Under the pieces are notes generated by a model. That model ran no database searches and was not told the DNA's origin. It was given only the letters and a program-made list of their open reading frames with translations. Of a stretch of 64,000 bases of DNA, positions 53,149-61,887 are shown piece after piece. Made by a program: the position numbers and the translations under genes. Where the stretch lies: assembly GCF_018070575.1 (NCBI RefSeq), contig NZ_JAGPXN010000003.1, forward strand, positions 62,001-126,000, written 5' to 3'. The stretch's first letter is position 1; each line of letters starts with the position of its first letter. This DNA is from Micromonospora sp. C31. GTDB taxonomy: Bacteria; Actinomycetota; Actinomycetes; Mycobacteriales; Micromonosporaceae.

Positions 53149-53817
53149 TCAGAACTTCGGGGCGTCCGGGGCCTCGAGCAGACCGAGCCGCAGCGCGGTC
53201 ATCAGCGCCTGGGCCCGGTTGGCCGCGCCCAGCTTCTCGTAGAGCTTCGAGATGTGGGTCTTGGCGGTGGACTCGCTGACGAAGAGCTGCTTGGCGATGC
53301 CCGCCACGCTCATCCCGTCGGCGAGCAGCCGCAGCACCTGACCCTCGCGGGGGGAGAGTTGCGGCCCGGACGGGGCCAGCCGGCGCTTCATGGCCTCGGC
53401 CAGGTCGGCGGCGGTGAAGGCGCTGGGGGAGGAGGCGGCGTGCCGGGCGGCGGCGACGACCTCGTCGGCCGGCGCGGTCTTGGGCACGAAGGCGCTGGCC
53501 CCGGCCTCCAGGGCGCCGAAGAGCTGGTCGTCTCCGGCGTACATGGTGAGCACCACGATGCCCATCGAGGCGCTGGACTTGCGCAGTGCCCGGGTGGCCT
53601 CCAGGCCGCTGCCGTCGGGCAGCCGCAGGTCCATGATCACCACGTCCGGTTGCAGCGCACCGGCCTGGCGTACCCCCTCCGCCGCCGTGGCGGCCTCCCC
53701 TACGACCTCGAACTGCCGGTCGCGCTCGAACGCGTGCCGCAGGCCCTTGCGGATCAGGTCGTGATCGTCGACAAGGAGGACCTTGGTACGGGTGGCCGGT
53801 GTCGGACTTGTGGTCAT
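53149..53817 (-). CDS. NarL/LuxR-family response regulator
   Basis: A 222-aa two-component regulator. Receiver: KVLLVDDHDLIRKGLRHAFE (acidic pair), phosphoacceptor Asp in VVIMDLRLPDGSGLEAT, Thr in IVVLTMYAGDD and Lys in SAFVPKTAPADE, all intact. Output: a LuxR-type helix-turn-helix (LSPREGQVLRLLADGMSVAG and VSESTAKTHISKLYEKLGA). It begins 7 bp after the kinase stop, so both come from one transcript. The regulon is unknown. Confidence 0.94.
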   Translation of the reverse strand: MTTSPTPATRTKVLLVDDHDLIRKGLRHAFERDRQFEVVGEAATAAEGVRQAGALQPDVVIMDLRLPDGSGLEATRALRKSSASMGIVVLTMYAGDDQLFGALEAGASAFVPKTAPADEVVAAARHAASSPSAFTAADLAEAMKRRLAPSGPQLSPREGQVLRLLADGMSVAGIAKQLFVSESTAKTHISKLYEKLGAANRAQALMTALRLGLLEAPDAPKF

Positions 53818-53824
53818 CCTCGGG

Positions 53825-55519
53825 TTACTCCCCTTCTGCTGCCGCTACGCTACCGCGCACGTTATCGCGCCGGGGCGAGGAGCCGAGCACCACCGCCACG
53901 GTCGTGCCGCTCGGTTGCCGCGGCCTGATCTCCAACCGGCCCCGGATACGTTCCGCCCTCTCGGCCATGATCGCAAGACCGTAGTGCCCGTCGGAACGCT
54001 GGTCAGCGATCCCCTGACCGTCATCCGACACTTCGATCTGCGCGTACGGCGGGTCGACCTCGCAGGTGACCCAGAGATTCGCCGCGCCCGCGTGCTTGCG
54101 CGCGTTGGTGACCGCCTCCTGGGCGATGCGCAGCAACTCGGCCTCGGTGGCGGCGGGCAGCCGGGCGGTGGACTCGTCCAGGGACAGGTGCACCCGCAGC
54201 CCGCCCGAGGCGCCGACCGTCCGGGCGTACTCGGCGATCGCGGCGGCCAGGCCGCCGTGCCGGTCCACCTCGCTGCGCAGCTCGAAGAGGCTCAGCCGCA
54301 GCTCGGTGATCACCCGGGTCACCTCGCCGCGCAGCGTACGCAGCGCCTCGGCGGTCTCCTGCGGATCCTCGTCGACGTACGCCAGGGCGTTGTCGATGCC
54401 GTAGCCGACCATCACCAGTTCCTGCGCCACCCCGTCGTGGATCTCCCGGGCCAGCCGCTGCCGTTCCTCGTTGGTGGCCAGCGAGCGGACCTCGTCGAAG
54501 AGCAGCGCCGCCTCCAGCCGCAGCGCGGCCGGCCGGGTCAGCCCGGTCACCCGGGACACCACGCCGGGCGGGTACGCCTGCGCCGCGTCCGCCTCGAGCA
54601 CCACCAGCCCGACCGTGCGCACCCCGGCCACCAGCGGCACGATCAGGGCCGAGACGTCGCCGCCGCGGTGCGAGCGGGCCTGCGAGCGGGCGGCGGTGTG
54701 CGGCTGCTGGCTGGCCCACGCGTCGGCGATGGCCGAGTCCGCGTCCAGCGTCGTCTCCCAGTCGACCCGTTCCACGCCGACCTGGGCCAGCACCACCAGC
54801 CGGCCGCCGCCGCTGGCCGACAGCACGGCCGCCCGGTCCGCCCGGGCCACCGCGCGCAGCTCCTCCAGCAGGTGCTCGGAGATGCCGCCCGGGTCGAGGG
54901 TGGCCCCGGGCAGCTGCCGGGCCACCGTACGCAGCTGGGTGAGCAGCCGGGTCGCCTCGGCGTACGGCTGGGGCTTGCCCTCGTTGCGGACCTGCATGAC
55001 CCGGTGCAGGCCGCTGGCGGCGGCGAGGCCGAGCCCGGCCAGGATCAGCCACTGGGCGCAGATCACCAGGTAGCCGAGCTCGCCGATCTGCCGCCCGCCG
55101 TCGACGTCGGTGAGGGCGCCGGCCACCAGCAGGGTCGCCGCGGCGACGGCCAGCAGGGCGACGCCCTCGCGGAACCGGCGGCGCAGCGCGGTGACGGTCA
55201 CCGGGACCGCCAGGTAGGGCAGCACCGCCGAGGCGCCCAGCCCGCCGACGTCCCCGCCGACGGTGGCCACGGCGGCGACCTGGCTCGCGGCCAGCCCCAG
55301 CACCAGCACCTCGGCCACCCGGCTGAGCGGGCCCACCGGCCGGTGCTCGGGCGCCAGCAGCGCGGGCAGCCCGGCGACCGCCAGCAGCGCGATCCACCAG
55401 AGCTGACCGGGGTCGTGCGTGGCGTACAGGGTCAGGACTGCGACGAGCGCCAGCATGACCACGCGCGCGGCGGCGGCGAGGGGATGCGGCTGGGGCCGGG
55501 AGGGTGTCGAGGCGGGCAC
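53825..55519 (-). CDS. Sensor histidine kinase (HisKA_3, NarL partner)
   Basis: A 564-aa membrane kinase. About six hydrophobic helices fill residues 12-165 (VVMLALVAVLTLYATHDPGQ and on). A GAF-like domain spans about 190-330. The phosphorylated His is in RLAREIHDGVAQELVMVGYG. The ATPase region shows EAVTNARKHAGAANLW, SDDGQGIADQRSDGHYGLAI and SGTTVAVVLG. GTG 55519 lies 7 nt after a TACGAT box, suggesting a leaderless message. The minus frame upstream to 57085 is a shadow of the ligase gene. The signal is unknown. Confidence 0.92.
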   Translation of the reverse strand: MPASTPSRPQPHPLAAAARVVMLALVAVLTLYATHDPGQLWWIALLAVAGLPALLAPEHRPVGPLSRVAEVLVLGLAASQVAAVATVGGDVGGLGASAVLPYLAVPVTVTALRRRFREGVALLAVAAATLLVAGALTDVDGGRQIGELGYLVICAQWLILAGLGLAAASGLHRVMQVRNEGKPQPYAEATRLLTQLRTVARQLPGATLDPGGISEHLLEELRAVARADRAAVLSASGGGRLVVLAQVGVERVDWETTLDADSAIADAWASQQPHTAARSQARSHRGGDVSALIVPLVAGVRTVGLVVLEADAAQAYPPGVVSRVTGLTRPAALRLEAALLFDEVRSLATNEERQRLAREIHDGVAQELVMVGYGIDNALAYVDEDPQETAEALRTLRGEVTRVITELRLSLFELRSEVDRHGGLAAAIAEYARTVGASGGLRVHLSLDESTARLPAATEAELLRIAQEAVTNARKHAGAANLWVTCEVDPPYAQIEVSDDGQGIADQRSDGHYGLAIMAERAERIRGRLEIRPRQPSGTTVAVVLGSSPRRDNVRGSVAAAEGE

Positions 55520-55526
55520 GTGACGG

Positions 55527-55532
55527 ATCGTA
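55527..55532 (-). promoter_or_regulatory. Probable -10 box of leaderless kinase-regulator operon
   Basis: TACGAT on the minus strand ends 7 nt before GTG 55519 and overlaps the region after the ligase stop codon. Confidence 0.4.
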
Positions 55533-55533
55533 G

Positions 55534-57336
55534 TCAGGCTCGGTAGATGTCGGCGATCTCCGCCGCGTACGACTTGTGCACGACCTGTCGCTTGACCTTG
55601 AGTGACGGGGTCAGCTCGCCGGTCGCCTCGGTGAAGTCGTGGGGCAGGATCCGGAACACCTTGATCGCCTCGGCCTTGGAGACCGCCTGGTTCGCGGTGT
55701 CGACCGCGCCCTGGATCTCGGCGCGCAGCCCCTCGTGCTCGCGCAGCTCCCCGACGGGGGTGTCCTCGGGCAGGCCGGCCGAGGCGAGCCAGCGCGGCAG
55801 CGCCTCCTCGTCGATGGTGACCAGCGCGGCGATGAACGGCGCGCGGTCGCCGACCACCACGCACTGGCTGACCAGCGGGTGGGCCCGGACCTCGTCCTCC
55901 AGCACGGCCGGGGCGACGTTCTTGCCGCCGGCCGTCACGATGATCTCCTTCTTCCGGCCGGTGATGCTCAGGAAGCCCTCGTCGTCGAGCCGGCCCAGGT
56001 CGCCGGTGCGGAACCAGCCGTCCGCGCTGAGCGCCTCGGCGGTGGCCGTCTCGTTGCGCCAGTAGCCCTGGAAGATCAGGTCGCCGGCGATCAGGATCTC
56101 GCCGTCGTCGTCGATGCGGATGGTGACCCCCGGCAGCGGGCGGCCGACCGAGCCGATCCGGGTGGCGCCGGGCAGGTTCGCGGCGGCGGCGGGGGAGGTC
56201 TCGGTGAGGCCGTAGCCCTCGCACACGTTCACGCCGATGCCGCGGAAGAAGTGGCCCAGCCGGGCGCCGAGCGGGGCGCCGCCGGAGATGGCGTCGCGGC
56301 ACCGGCCGCCGAGCGCCGCCCGCAGCTTGCGGTAGACCAGCTTGTCGAAGAGCGCGTGCTGGGCGCGTAGCGCCAGGCCGGGGCCGCCGGAGGTCTCCAG
56401 CGCCTCGCTGTAGGCGATGGCGACCTGTTCCGCGCGGGCGAAGATCCTGCCCTTGCCCTCGGTCTCGGCCTTCTGCTTGGCGCCGTTGTAGACCTTCTCG
56501 AACACCCGGGGGACCGAGAGCACGAAGGTGGGGCGGAAGTCCTGCAACTCGCCGACCAGGTTCTTCGGGTCCGAACAGTGCCGCATGGTGGCCCGTGCCT
56601 GCACCACGCCGATCTGGATGAGCCGGGCGAAGGCGTGCGCCAGCGGGAGGAAGAGCAGGGTCGAGGCGCCCGGTCCGAACAGGTTCGGCAGCACCGGCAC
56701 CGCGTTGGCGATGTCGGCGTACATGTTCCGGTGGGTCAGCACGCAGCCCTTGGGGCGGCCGGTGGTGCCGCTGGTGTAGATGATGGTGGCGAGGTCGTCG
56801 GCGCGCACGGCGGCCCGCCGCCGGTCGATCTCCGCCGGGTCGACCGCCGCGCCGGAGCGGACCAGCTCGTCCACGGCGTCGAGGTCGATCTGCCAGACGT
56901 GGCGCAGGTCGGGCAGCCGGTCCTGGACGCCGGCGATCAGGGTGGCGTGCGCGCCGCTCTCCACCACGCAGCCCACCGCGCCGGAGTCGGACAGGATCCA
57001 GGCGGCCTGGTCGGCGCTGGAGGTCTCGTAGACCGGCACGGTGACCGCGCCGGCCGCCCAGATGGCGTAGTCCAGCAGGGTCCACTCGTAGCGGGTGCGG
57101 CTCATCAGGCCGATCCGTTCGCCGGGCTGCACGCCGGCCGCGACCAGTCCCCTGGCCACCGCCACGACCTCGTCACGGAACTGCCGGCAGGTGACGTCGG
57201 CCCAGGCGCCCGCCGCGCCGGCGGGGCGGACGAACTGGACCGCCTCCGGGGCGACCTCGGCGTTGTCCCAGACCGGGTCGGTGAGGTTGGCCGCGTCGCC
57301 GACGGTGACGATCGGCGGGACGGAGAACTCGCGCAC
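55534..57336 (-). CDS. fadD15: Long-chain fatty-acyl-CoA ligase (FadD15-like)
   Basis: AMP-dependent synthetase of 600 aa, the length I recall for FadD15 of M. tuberculosis, which also neighbours pimB. Motifs: IIYTSGTTGRPKGCVLTHRN near residue 180, FLPLAHAFARLIQIGVVQ, VCEGYGLTETSPAAAANLPG, SADGWFRTGDLGRLDDEGF and TGRKKEIIVTAGGKNVAPAV; the final Lys lies in PSLKVKRQVVHKSY. It activates fatty acids for lipid assembly or beta-oxidation. GTG 57336 follows GAGGGA by 6 nt. A TAGGTT box on the minus strand (57402-57397) may be its promoter. Confidence 0.92.
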   Translation of the reverse strand: MREFSVPPIVTVGDAANLTDPVWDNAEVAPEAVQFVRPAGAAGAWADVTCRQFRDEVVAVARGLVAAGVQPGERIGLMSRTRYEWTLLDYAIWAAGAVTVPVYETSSADQAAWILSDSGAVGCVVESGAHATLIAGVQDRLPDLRHVWQIDLDAVDELVRSGAAVDPAEIDRRRAAVRADDLATIIYTSGTTGRPKGCVLTHRNMYADIANAVPVLPNLFGPGASTLLFLPLAHAFARLIQIGVVQARATMRHCSDPKNLVGELQDFRPTFVLSVPRVFEKVYNGAKQKAETEGKGRIFARAEQVAIAYSEALETSGGPGLALRAQHALFDKLVYRKLRAALGGRCRDAISGGAPLGARLGHFFRGIGVNVCEGYGLTETSPAAAANLPGATRIGSVGRPLPGVTIRIDDDGEILIAGDLIFQGYWRNETATAEALSADGWFRTGDLGRLDDEGFLSITGRKKEIIVTAGGKNVAPAVLEDEVRAHPLVSQCVVVGDRAPFIAALVTIDEEALPRWLASAGLPEDTPVGELREHEGLRAEIQGAVDTANQAVSKAEAIKVFRILPHDFTEATGELTPSLKVKRQVVHKSYAAEIADIYRA

Positions 57337-57502
57337 CTGCACTCCCTCGTGCTCGCACTGGCCTGGTCGGCCGCCACCGGGGCGGCTCTGTCGAAACCTA
57401 CCCGCCCCGGCGACCGGGGTGAAAAGGCAGGTGGTCCAGCCTGTCCGAGGGCCGCCGCCGGCGTGCCGGGGGCGGCGCGGCGTGGGCGCCGCCGCTGCCG
57501 GG

Positions 57503-57508
57503 TAGCCT
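57503..57508 (+). promoter_or_regulatory. Probable -10 box of leaderless SRPBCC gene
   Basis: TAGCCT on the plus strand ends 6 nt before ATG 57515. Confidence 0.45.
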
Positions 57509-57514
57509 CCCTGC

Positions 57515-57970
57515 ATGGCGGACATCTCCACCCAGTCGATCGTCGTCGGCGCGTCACCGGAGCAGGTGGCGGCGGTCATCTGCGACTTCCCGAGCTACCC
57601 GGAGTGGACCGAGGCGGTGCGGCGGGTCGAGGTGATCGAGGAGTACGAGGACGGCTACGCCAGCCAGGTCCGGTTCACCATCGACGCCGGCGTGCTGGCC
57701 GACGAGTACGTGCTGGCCTACGAGTACGCCGAGGACCTCTCCCGAATCGAGTGGCACCTGGTGGCGCCCTCGAAGATGCAGAAGTTCCAGCGCGGCTCGT
57801 ACGACCTGGACGGCAACCCGGACGGCGGCACCACGGTGACCTACACCCTGGAGGTCGAGCTCTCCGTCGGGATGCTCGGCATGTTCCGTCGCAAGGCCGA
57901 AAAAATGATCATGGATACGGCGTTGAAGCACCTCAAGCGCCGGGTAGAAGCATCCGGCGCGGCGCAGTGA
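57515..57970 (+). CDS. SRPBCC (START/Bet v1-like) ligand-binding protein
   Basis: A 151-aa single-domain protein with the helix-grip fold: ADISTQSIVVGASPEQVAAV, YPEWTEAVRRVEVIEEYEDG, LSRIEWHLVAPSKMQKFQ and a long C-terminal helix (FRRKAEKMIMDTALKHLKRR). Such proteins carry a hydrophobic ligand, often lipid. The place next to the FadD15-like ligase and pimB matches Rv2185c of M. tuberculosis (from memory), so a role in lipid handling is plausible. ATG 57515 appears leaderless. Confidence 0.9.
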   Translation: MADISTQSIVVGASPEQVAAVICDFPSYPEWTEAVRRVEVIEEYEDGYASQVRFTIDAGVLADEYVLAYEYAEDLSRIEWHLVAPSKMQKFQRGSYDLDGNPDGGTTVTYTLEVELSVGMLGMFRRKAEKMIMDTALKHLKRRVEASGAAQ

Positions 57971-58001
57971 CGCGCCCCGCCGCAGGGTAGGGGAGCCGAC
58001 C

Positions 58002-58646
58002 ATGGGTGCAACGGATCCGGGCTCGGCCCGGGAAGAGGCCGAACGTCTGGTCGCCACGGCGCTGGCCGCCGCCCGACTGGCCGCGACCGGCACGAAGAGC
58101 GGCCAGTGGGGTCCGCTCGGTGGGATCGTGTCGAGTGTCCTCGGTCACAGCGTCAGCCCGGGCGGGCCGGCCGGGCCGCCCCCGGGTGGTTTCGCCACCG
58201 GCGCGGCCGAATGCTGCGTCTGCCCGGTCTGCCGGGGCATCGCCGCCCTGCGCGATCCGAGTCCCGAGTTCGCCGAGCGCCTCGCGACCGGCGCGGGCGA
58301 CCTGGCCGCCGGCGTGGCCAGCCTGCTGCGCGCCTTCGGCCCGCCCGAGCCCCCCGCCGACGCTCCGGCGGGCTCGGCGACGACCCCGGCGCCGGGTGGC
58401 GGGGACGACCACGTGTGGCGCGAGGCCACCCGGAACGGGCATGATTCTCAGCCGGCACCGGAGCGGGACGTCTGGTCCACCGCCACGCGGGCGGAGGACG
58501 AGGCCGCGCCGGCCGTCGTACCGCCCGTCGACGTCGCCGGGCAGGCCGCCCCGGTGACCGTCCGGACGTCCACCGACGGGCCCGTGGTCCCCGCGTCCCG
58601 GGCGCCCGGCGACGAGGGCGAGCGGTCCCCGGGCGACGGGGCCTGA
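58002..58646 (+). CDS. Uncharacterised protein with CxCPVC motif, 214 aa
   Basis: Not recognised. ATG 58002 follows AGGGGAG. Residues 1-110 are folded-looking: an Ala-rich helix (ARLAATGTKSGQWGPLG), then ECCVCPVCRGIAALRDPSPE with four Cys, and a helix (RLATGAGDLAAGVASLLRAF). Residues 115-214 are Pro/Glu/Thr-rich and disordered. It stands 31 bp after the SRPBCC gene, probably on the same transcript. The Cys cluster could bind zinc or iron; no evidence decides. Confidence 0.75.
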   Translation: MGATDPGSAREEAERLVATALAAARLAATGTKSGQWGPLGGIVSSVLGHSVSPGGPAGPPPGGFATGAAECCVCPVCRGIAALRDPSPEFAERLATGAGDLAAGVASLLRAFGPPEPPADAPAGSATTPAPGGGDDHVWREATRNGHDSQPAPERDVWSTATRAEDEAAPAVVPPVDVAGQAAPVTVRTSTDGPVVPASRAPGDEGERSPGDGA

Positions 58647-58722
58647 CCAACGCACATCCCGACCACGCGCCGGCTGTCCGCCGGCGCCGGTGCGGACAGC
58701 ACAGCAGAGGGGAGTGGCAGCG

Positions 58723-59670
58723 GTGACGCTGACCATCGGAGTCGACGTCGGTGGCACGAAGGTGGCCGGTGGTGTCGTGGACGCCGCGGGCACGGTCCTC
58801 GTGCAGGTCCGACGGGACACCCCCGCCGACGACGTCGCCAAGACCCGGGACGTGATCATCGAGCTCGTCCGCGAGCTGGCCACCGGGTACCCGGTCGAGG
58901 CGGTCGGCATCGGCGCGGCCGGCTGGATCGACGCCAGCCGGTCGACCGTGCTGTTCGCCCCGAACCTGGCGTGGCGCGACGAGCCGCTGCGCGACTACGT
59001 GAGCGCCGCGACCGGCCTGCCGGCGGTCGTCGAGAACGACGGCAACGTGGCGGCCTGGGCGGAGTTCCGCCACGGCGCCGCCCGCGACGCCGACGACTCG
59101 ATGGTCATGTTCACCATCGGCACCGGCGTCGGCGGCGGCATCGTGCTCAACGGGGAACTGCTGCGCGGCGCCAACGGCATCGCCGCCGAGCTGGGCCACA
59201 TGCTGACGGTGCCGGACGGCCACCAGTGCGGCTGCGGTCGGCTCGGCTGCATCGAGCAGTACGCCAGCGGCAGCGCGCTGGTGCGGTTCGCCCGCGCCAC
59301 CGCCCGGCAGGAGCCGCACCGCGCCACCGGCCTGCTGGACCTGGCCGGCGGCGACGCCGAGGCGGTCACCGGGCCCATGGTCACCGCCGCCGCGCAGGCC
59401 GGCGACCCGGTCTCCACCGAGGCGTTCGCACAGGTCGGGCGCTGGCTCGGCACCAGCCTCGCCGACATGGCGCAGATCCTCGACCCGCAGGTGCTCGTCG
59501 TCGGCGGCGGGGTGATCGACGCCGGGGACCTGCTGCTCGGCCCGACCCGCCGGTCGTTCGCCGACGCCCTAGCCCAGCGCAGCCGCCTCCCGGTCGCCGA
59601 GATCCGCCCGGCCGAGCTGGGCAACACCGCCGGCGTCATCGGCGCCGCCGACCTGGCCCGCCGGATCTGA
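58723..59670 (+). CDS. glkA: ROK-family glucokinase
   Basis: Phosphorylates glucose in the cytosol and, in streptomycetes, has a role in glucose repression. The 315-aa product has the ATP motif IGVDVGGTKVAGGVVD, the catalytic-Asp region VVENDGNVAAWAEFRHG, IGTGVGGGIVLNGELLRGAN and the ROK zinc signature CGCGRLGCIEQYASG. GTG 58723 is chosen over ATG 58690 because GAGGGGAG is 8 nt upstream. The next gene starts 5 bp after its stop. Confidence 0.92.
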   Translation: MTLTIGVDVGGTKVAGGVVDAAGTVLVQVRRDTPADDVAKTRDVIIELVRELATGYPVEAVGIGAAGWIDASRSTVLFAPNLAWRDEPLRDYVSAATGLPAVVENDGNVAAWAEFRHGAARDADDSMVMFTIGTGVGGGIVLNGELLRGANGIAAELGHMLTVPDGHQCGCGRLGCIEQYASGSALVRFARATARQEPHRATGLLDLAGGDAEAVTGPMVTAAAQAGDPVSTEAFAQVGRWLGTSLADMAQILDPQVLVVGGGVIDAGDLLLGPTRRSFADALAQRSRLPVAEIRPAELGNTAGVIGAADLARRI

Positions 59671-59674
59671 GGCG

Positions 59675-60388
59675 GTGACCGTGACGCAGAGCTCGGGCGT
59701 GCCCCTGCGCGTCGTGTCGTACAACATCCACAGCCAGCGGGACGACACGGCCGCGCTGGCGGCGGTGGTCCGCGACGTCAGGCCGGACGTGGTGATCGTG
59801 CAGGAGGGGCCGCGCCGGTTCCGGTGGCGGCAGAAGTCGGCGGCGCTGGCGGAGTCGTTCGGCCTGGTGGTGGCGGCCGGCGGGCTGCCCGCCCTGGGCA
59901 ACCTGCTGCTGACCAGCCTGCGGGTGCGGGTGGTGGCCGGGAGATGCCAGCGCTTCCCGCTGACCCCCGGCCGGCACCTGCGCGGCGCCGCGTACGCCGA
60001 GTGCGTGGTGGCCGGCGCCGCCCGGTTCACCGTGGCCGGCTCGCACCTGTCCACGCACCAGGCCGAGCGGTCCGGGCAGGCCGCGCTGTTCAAGCGCGAG
60101 TTGGACGCCCTCGCCACGCCGGTGGTCGCCGCGGCCGACCTGAACGAGGGGCCCGACGGGCCGGCCTGGGCCACCGTGGCGCGCGGGCTGACCGACGCCG
60201 CCGTGGCGACGGGCCGGGCCGACCGGCTCACCTTCTCCTGCACGGACCCCCGGCGGCGCATCGACGCCCTCTTCGTCGACCCGCGCATCACGGTGGTCGA
60301 CTACGACGTGGTGGACACCCCGCAGACCCGGCGTGCCAGCGACCACTTCCCGGTCCTGGTCGACCTGCTCCTGCCCGCCGCCGACTGA
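59675..60388 (+). CDS. Endonuclease/exonuclease/phosphatase-family hydrolase
   Basis: A 237-aa EEP-fold metal-dependent phosphoesterase. Catalytic motifs: RVVSYNIHSQRDDT, VIVQEGPRRFRW (metal Glu), AGSHLSTHQAERSG, VAAADLNEGPDGPAW, RIDALFVDPRITVVD and ASDHFPVLVDLL (catalytic His). There is no signal peptide, so it is probably cytosolic. Substrates in the family range from DNA to phosphoinositides and sphingomyelin. It follows glkA by 5 bp. GTG 59675 is used; GTG 59681 is an alternative six bases in. Confidence 0.88.
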   Translation: MTVTQSSGVPLRVVSYNIHSQRDDTAALAAVVRDVRPDVVIVQEGPRRFRWRQKSAALAESFGLVVAAGGLPALGNLLLTSLRVRVVAGRCQRFPLTPGRHLRGAAYAECVVAGAARFTVAGSHLSTHQAERSGQAALFKRELDALATPVVAAADLNEGPDGPAWATVARGLTDAAVATGRADRLTFSCTDPRRRIDALFVDPRITVVDYDVVDTPQTRRASDHFPVLVDLLLPAAD

Positions 60389-60480
60389 CTCCTCCGCCGC
60401 GTCCGGGGCTGGACAACGCGCTCCGTTGTGGAGAGGATGCTGCGCGACCCGGCATTCGTGCCGCACAAAAGGAGATCCCG

Positions 60481-61887
60481 GTGTCCACCTCCACCGACCA
60501 CGGCCGGCCCGACCCGGAGGCGAGCACCCTCGCCCTGACCCGTGACGGCCGGCCGGTCTCCGACCGGGGCGACACCGTCTGCGTCGTCGGCGCCGGGGCC
60601 AGCGGTCTCACGGCCATCAAGAACCTGAGGGAGCACGGGTTCGGCGTCGACTGCTACGAGCGGGAGACCGGCGTCGGCGGCGCCTGGAACTGGCGGCACG
60701 ACCGCAGCCCGGTGTACGCGAGCACGCACCTGATCTCGTCGCGGCCGTTCACCCAGTTTCCCGACTTCCCGATGCCGGACGACTGGCCGGACTACCCGCA
60801 CCACAGTCAGCTGCTGTCGTACTTCGAGCGGTACGCCGACCACTTCGACCTGCGCGGGCACATCTGGTTCGGCACCGAGGTCGTCCGGGTGGAGCCCGTG
60901 GCCGGCGACCGCTGGGACGTGACGACCCGCAGCACCGGCGGCTACGGCCCGGAACGCACCTCCCGCTACGCGGCGGTGGTGATCGCCAACGGCCACAACT
61001 GGTCGCCGAAGCTGCCCCGCTACGAGGGGCTGGAGGAGTTCCGGGGCGAGGTCATGCACGCCTCGTCCTACAAGGATCCGGCGCAGCTTCGCGGCAAGCG
61101 GGTGCTGGTGGTGGGCGCCGGCAACACCGGCTGCGACGTCGCGGTGGAGGCCGCCCAGCAGGCGTCGCGCTGCTGGCACTCCACCCGCCGGGGCTACTGG
61201 TACGCCCCGAAGTACGTCCTCGGTCGCCCCGCCGACCAGGTCAACGACGCGCTGCTGGCCCTGCGCGTGCCGCTGCGGGTGCGGCAGTGGCTCTACCACT
61301 GGACGCTGCGGCTGACCGTCGGCGACCTGACCCGGTTCGGCCTGCCGAAGCCCGACCACCGGGTCTACGAGACGCATCCGATCGCCAACAGCCAGCTCGT
61401 CTACTACGTGGGCCACGGCGAGATCGCGCCGGTGCCCGACGTCGCCCGCTTCCACCCGTACGCCGTCGAACTCTCCGACGGGCGGGAGATCGACCCGGAT
61501 CTGGTCGTCTTCGCCACCGGCTACCTGCCGCGCTTCGAGTTCCTCGACCCCGCGGTGCTCGGTGACGAGGCGGGGCAGGGCCGGCCGAAGCTCTGGCTGA
61601 ACGCCTTCGTCCCCGGCCGCCCCACGCTGGCCGTGGCCGGGCTGGTGCAGCCCGACTCGGGCATCTTCCCCCTGTCGCACTGGCAGACGGTGCTCTTCGC
61701 CCGGCTGCTGCGGCTGCGCGTGACCCGTCCCGACCGGGCGGACGCCTTCGCCGCCCGGGTGACGGCGAAGGCGGGGGAGCGGTACGCCGGGCCCGTCAAG
61801 GACAGCAGCCGGCACTGGTTCGAGGTGGGCCACGCCGACTACCTGCGCGCCGTGCAGCGCGCGCTGCACGACCTGGAGGAGAAGTGA
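60481..61887 (+). CDS. Flavin-containing monooxygenase
   Basis: FAD- and NADPH-dependent oxygenase of 468 aa. It shows the FAD motif VCVVGAGASGLTAIKNLREH, the NADPH motif VLVVGAGNTGCDVAVEAA, the FMO identity motif FRGEVMHASSY (FxGxxxHxxxY) and LVVFATGYLPRFEF. The mobile residues ERETGVGGAWNW fit the family. GTG 60481 follows AAAAGGAGATCCCG. It overlaps the next gene by GTGA, so the pair act together. The substrate may be a soft nucleophile or a ketone (Baeyer-Villiger); the sequence does not decide. Confidence 0.9.
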   Translation: MSTSTDHGRPDPEASTLALTRDGRPVSDRGDTVCVVGAGASGLTAIKNLREHGFGVDCYERETGVGGAWNWRHDRSPVYASTHLISSRPFTQFPDFPMPDDWPDYPHHSQLLSYFERYADHFDLRGHIWFGTEVVRVEPVAGDRWDVTTRSTGGYGPERTSRYAAVVIANGHNWSPKLPRYEGLEEFRGEVMHASSYKDPAQLRGKRVLVVGAGNTGCDVAVEAAQQASRCWHSTRRGYWYAPKYVLGRPADQVNDALLALRVPLRVRQWLYHWTLRLTVGDLTRFGLPKPDHRVYETHPIANSQLVYYVGHGEIAPVPDVARFHPYAVELSDGREIDPDLVVFATGYLPRFEFLDPAVLGDEAGQGRPKLWLNAFVPGRPTLAVAGLVQPDSGIFPLSHWQTVLFARLLRLRVTRPDRADAFAARVTAKAGERYAGPVKDSSRHWFEVGHADYLRAVQRALHDLEEK

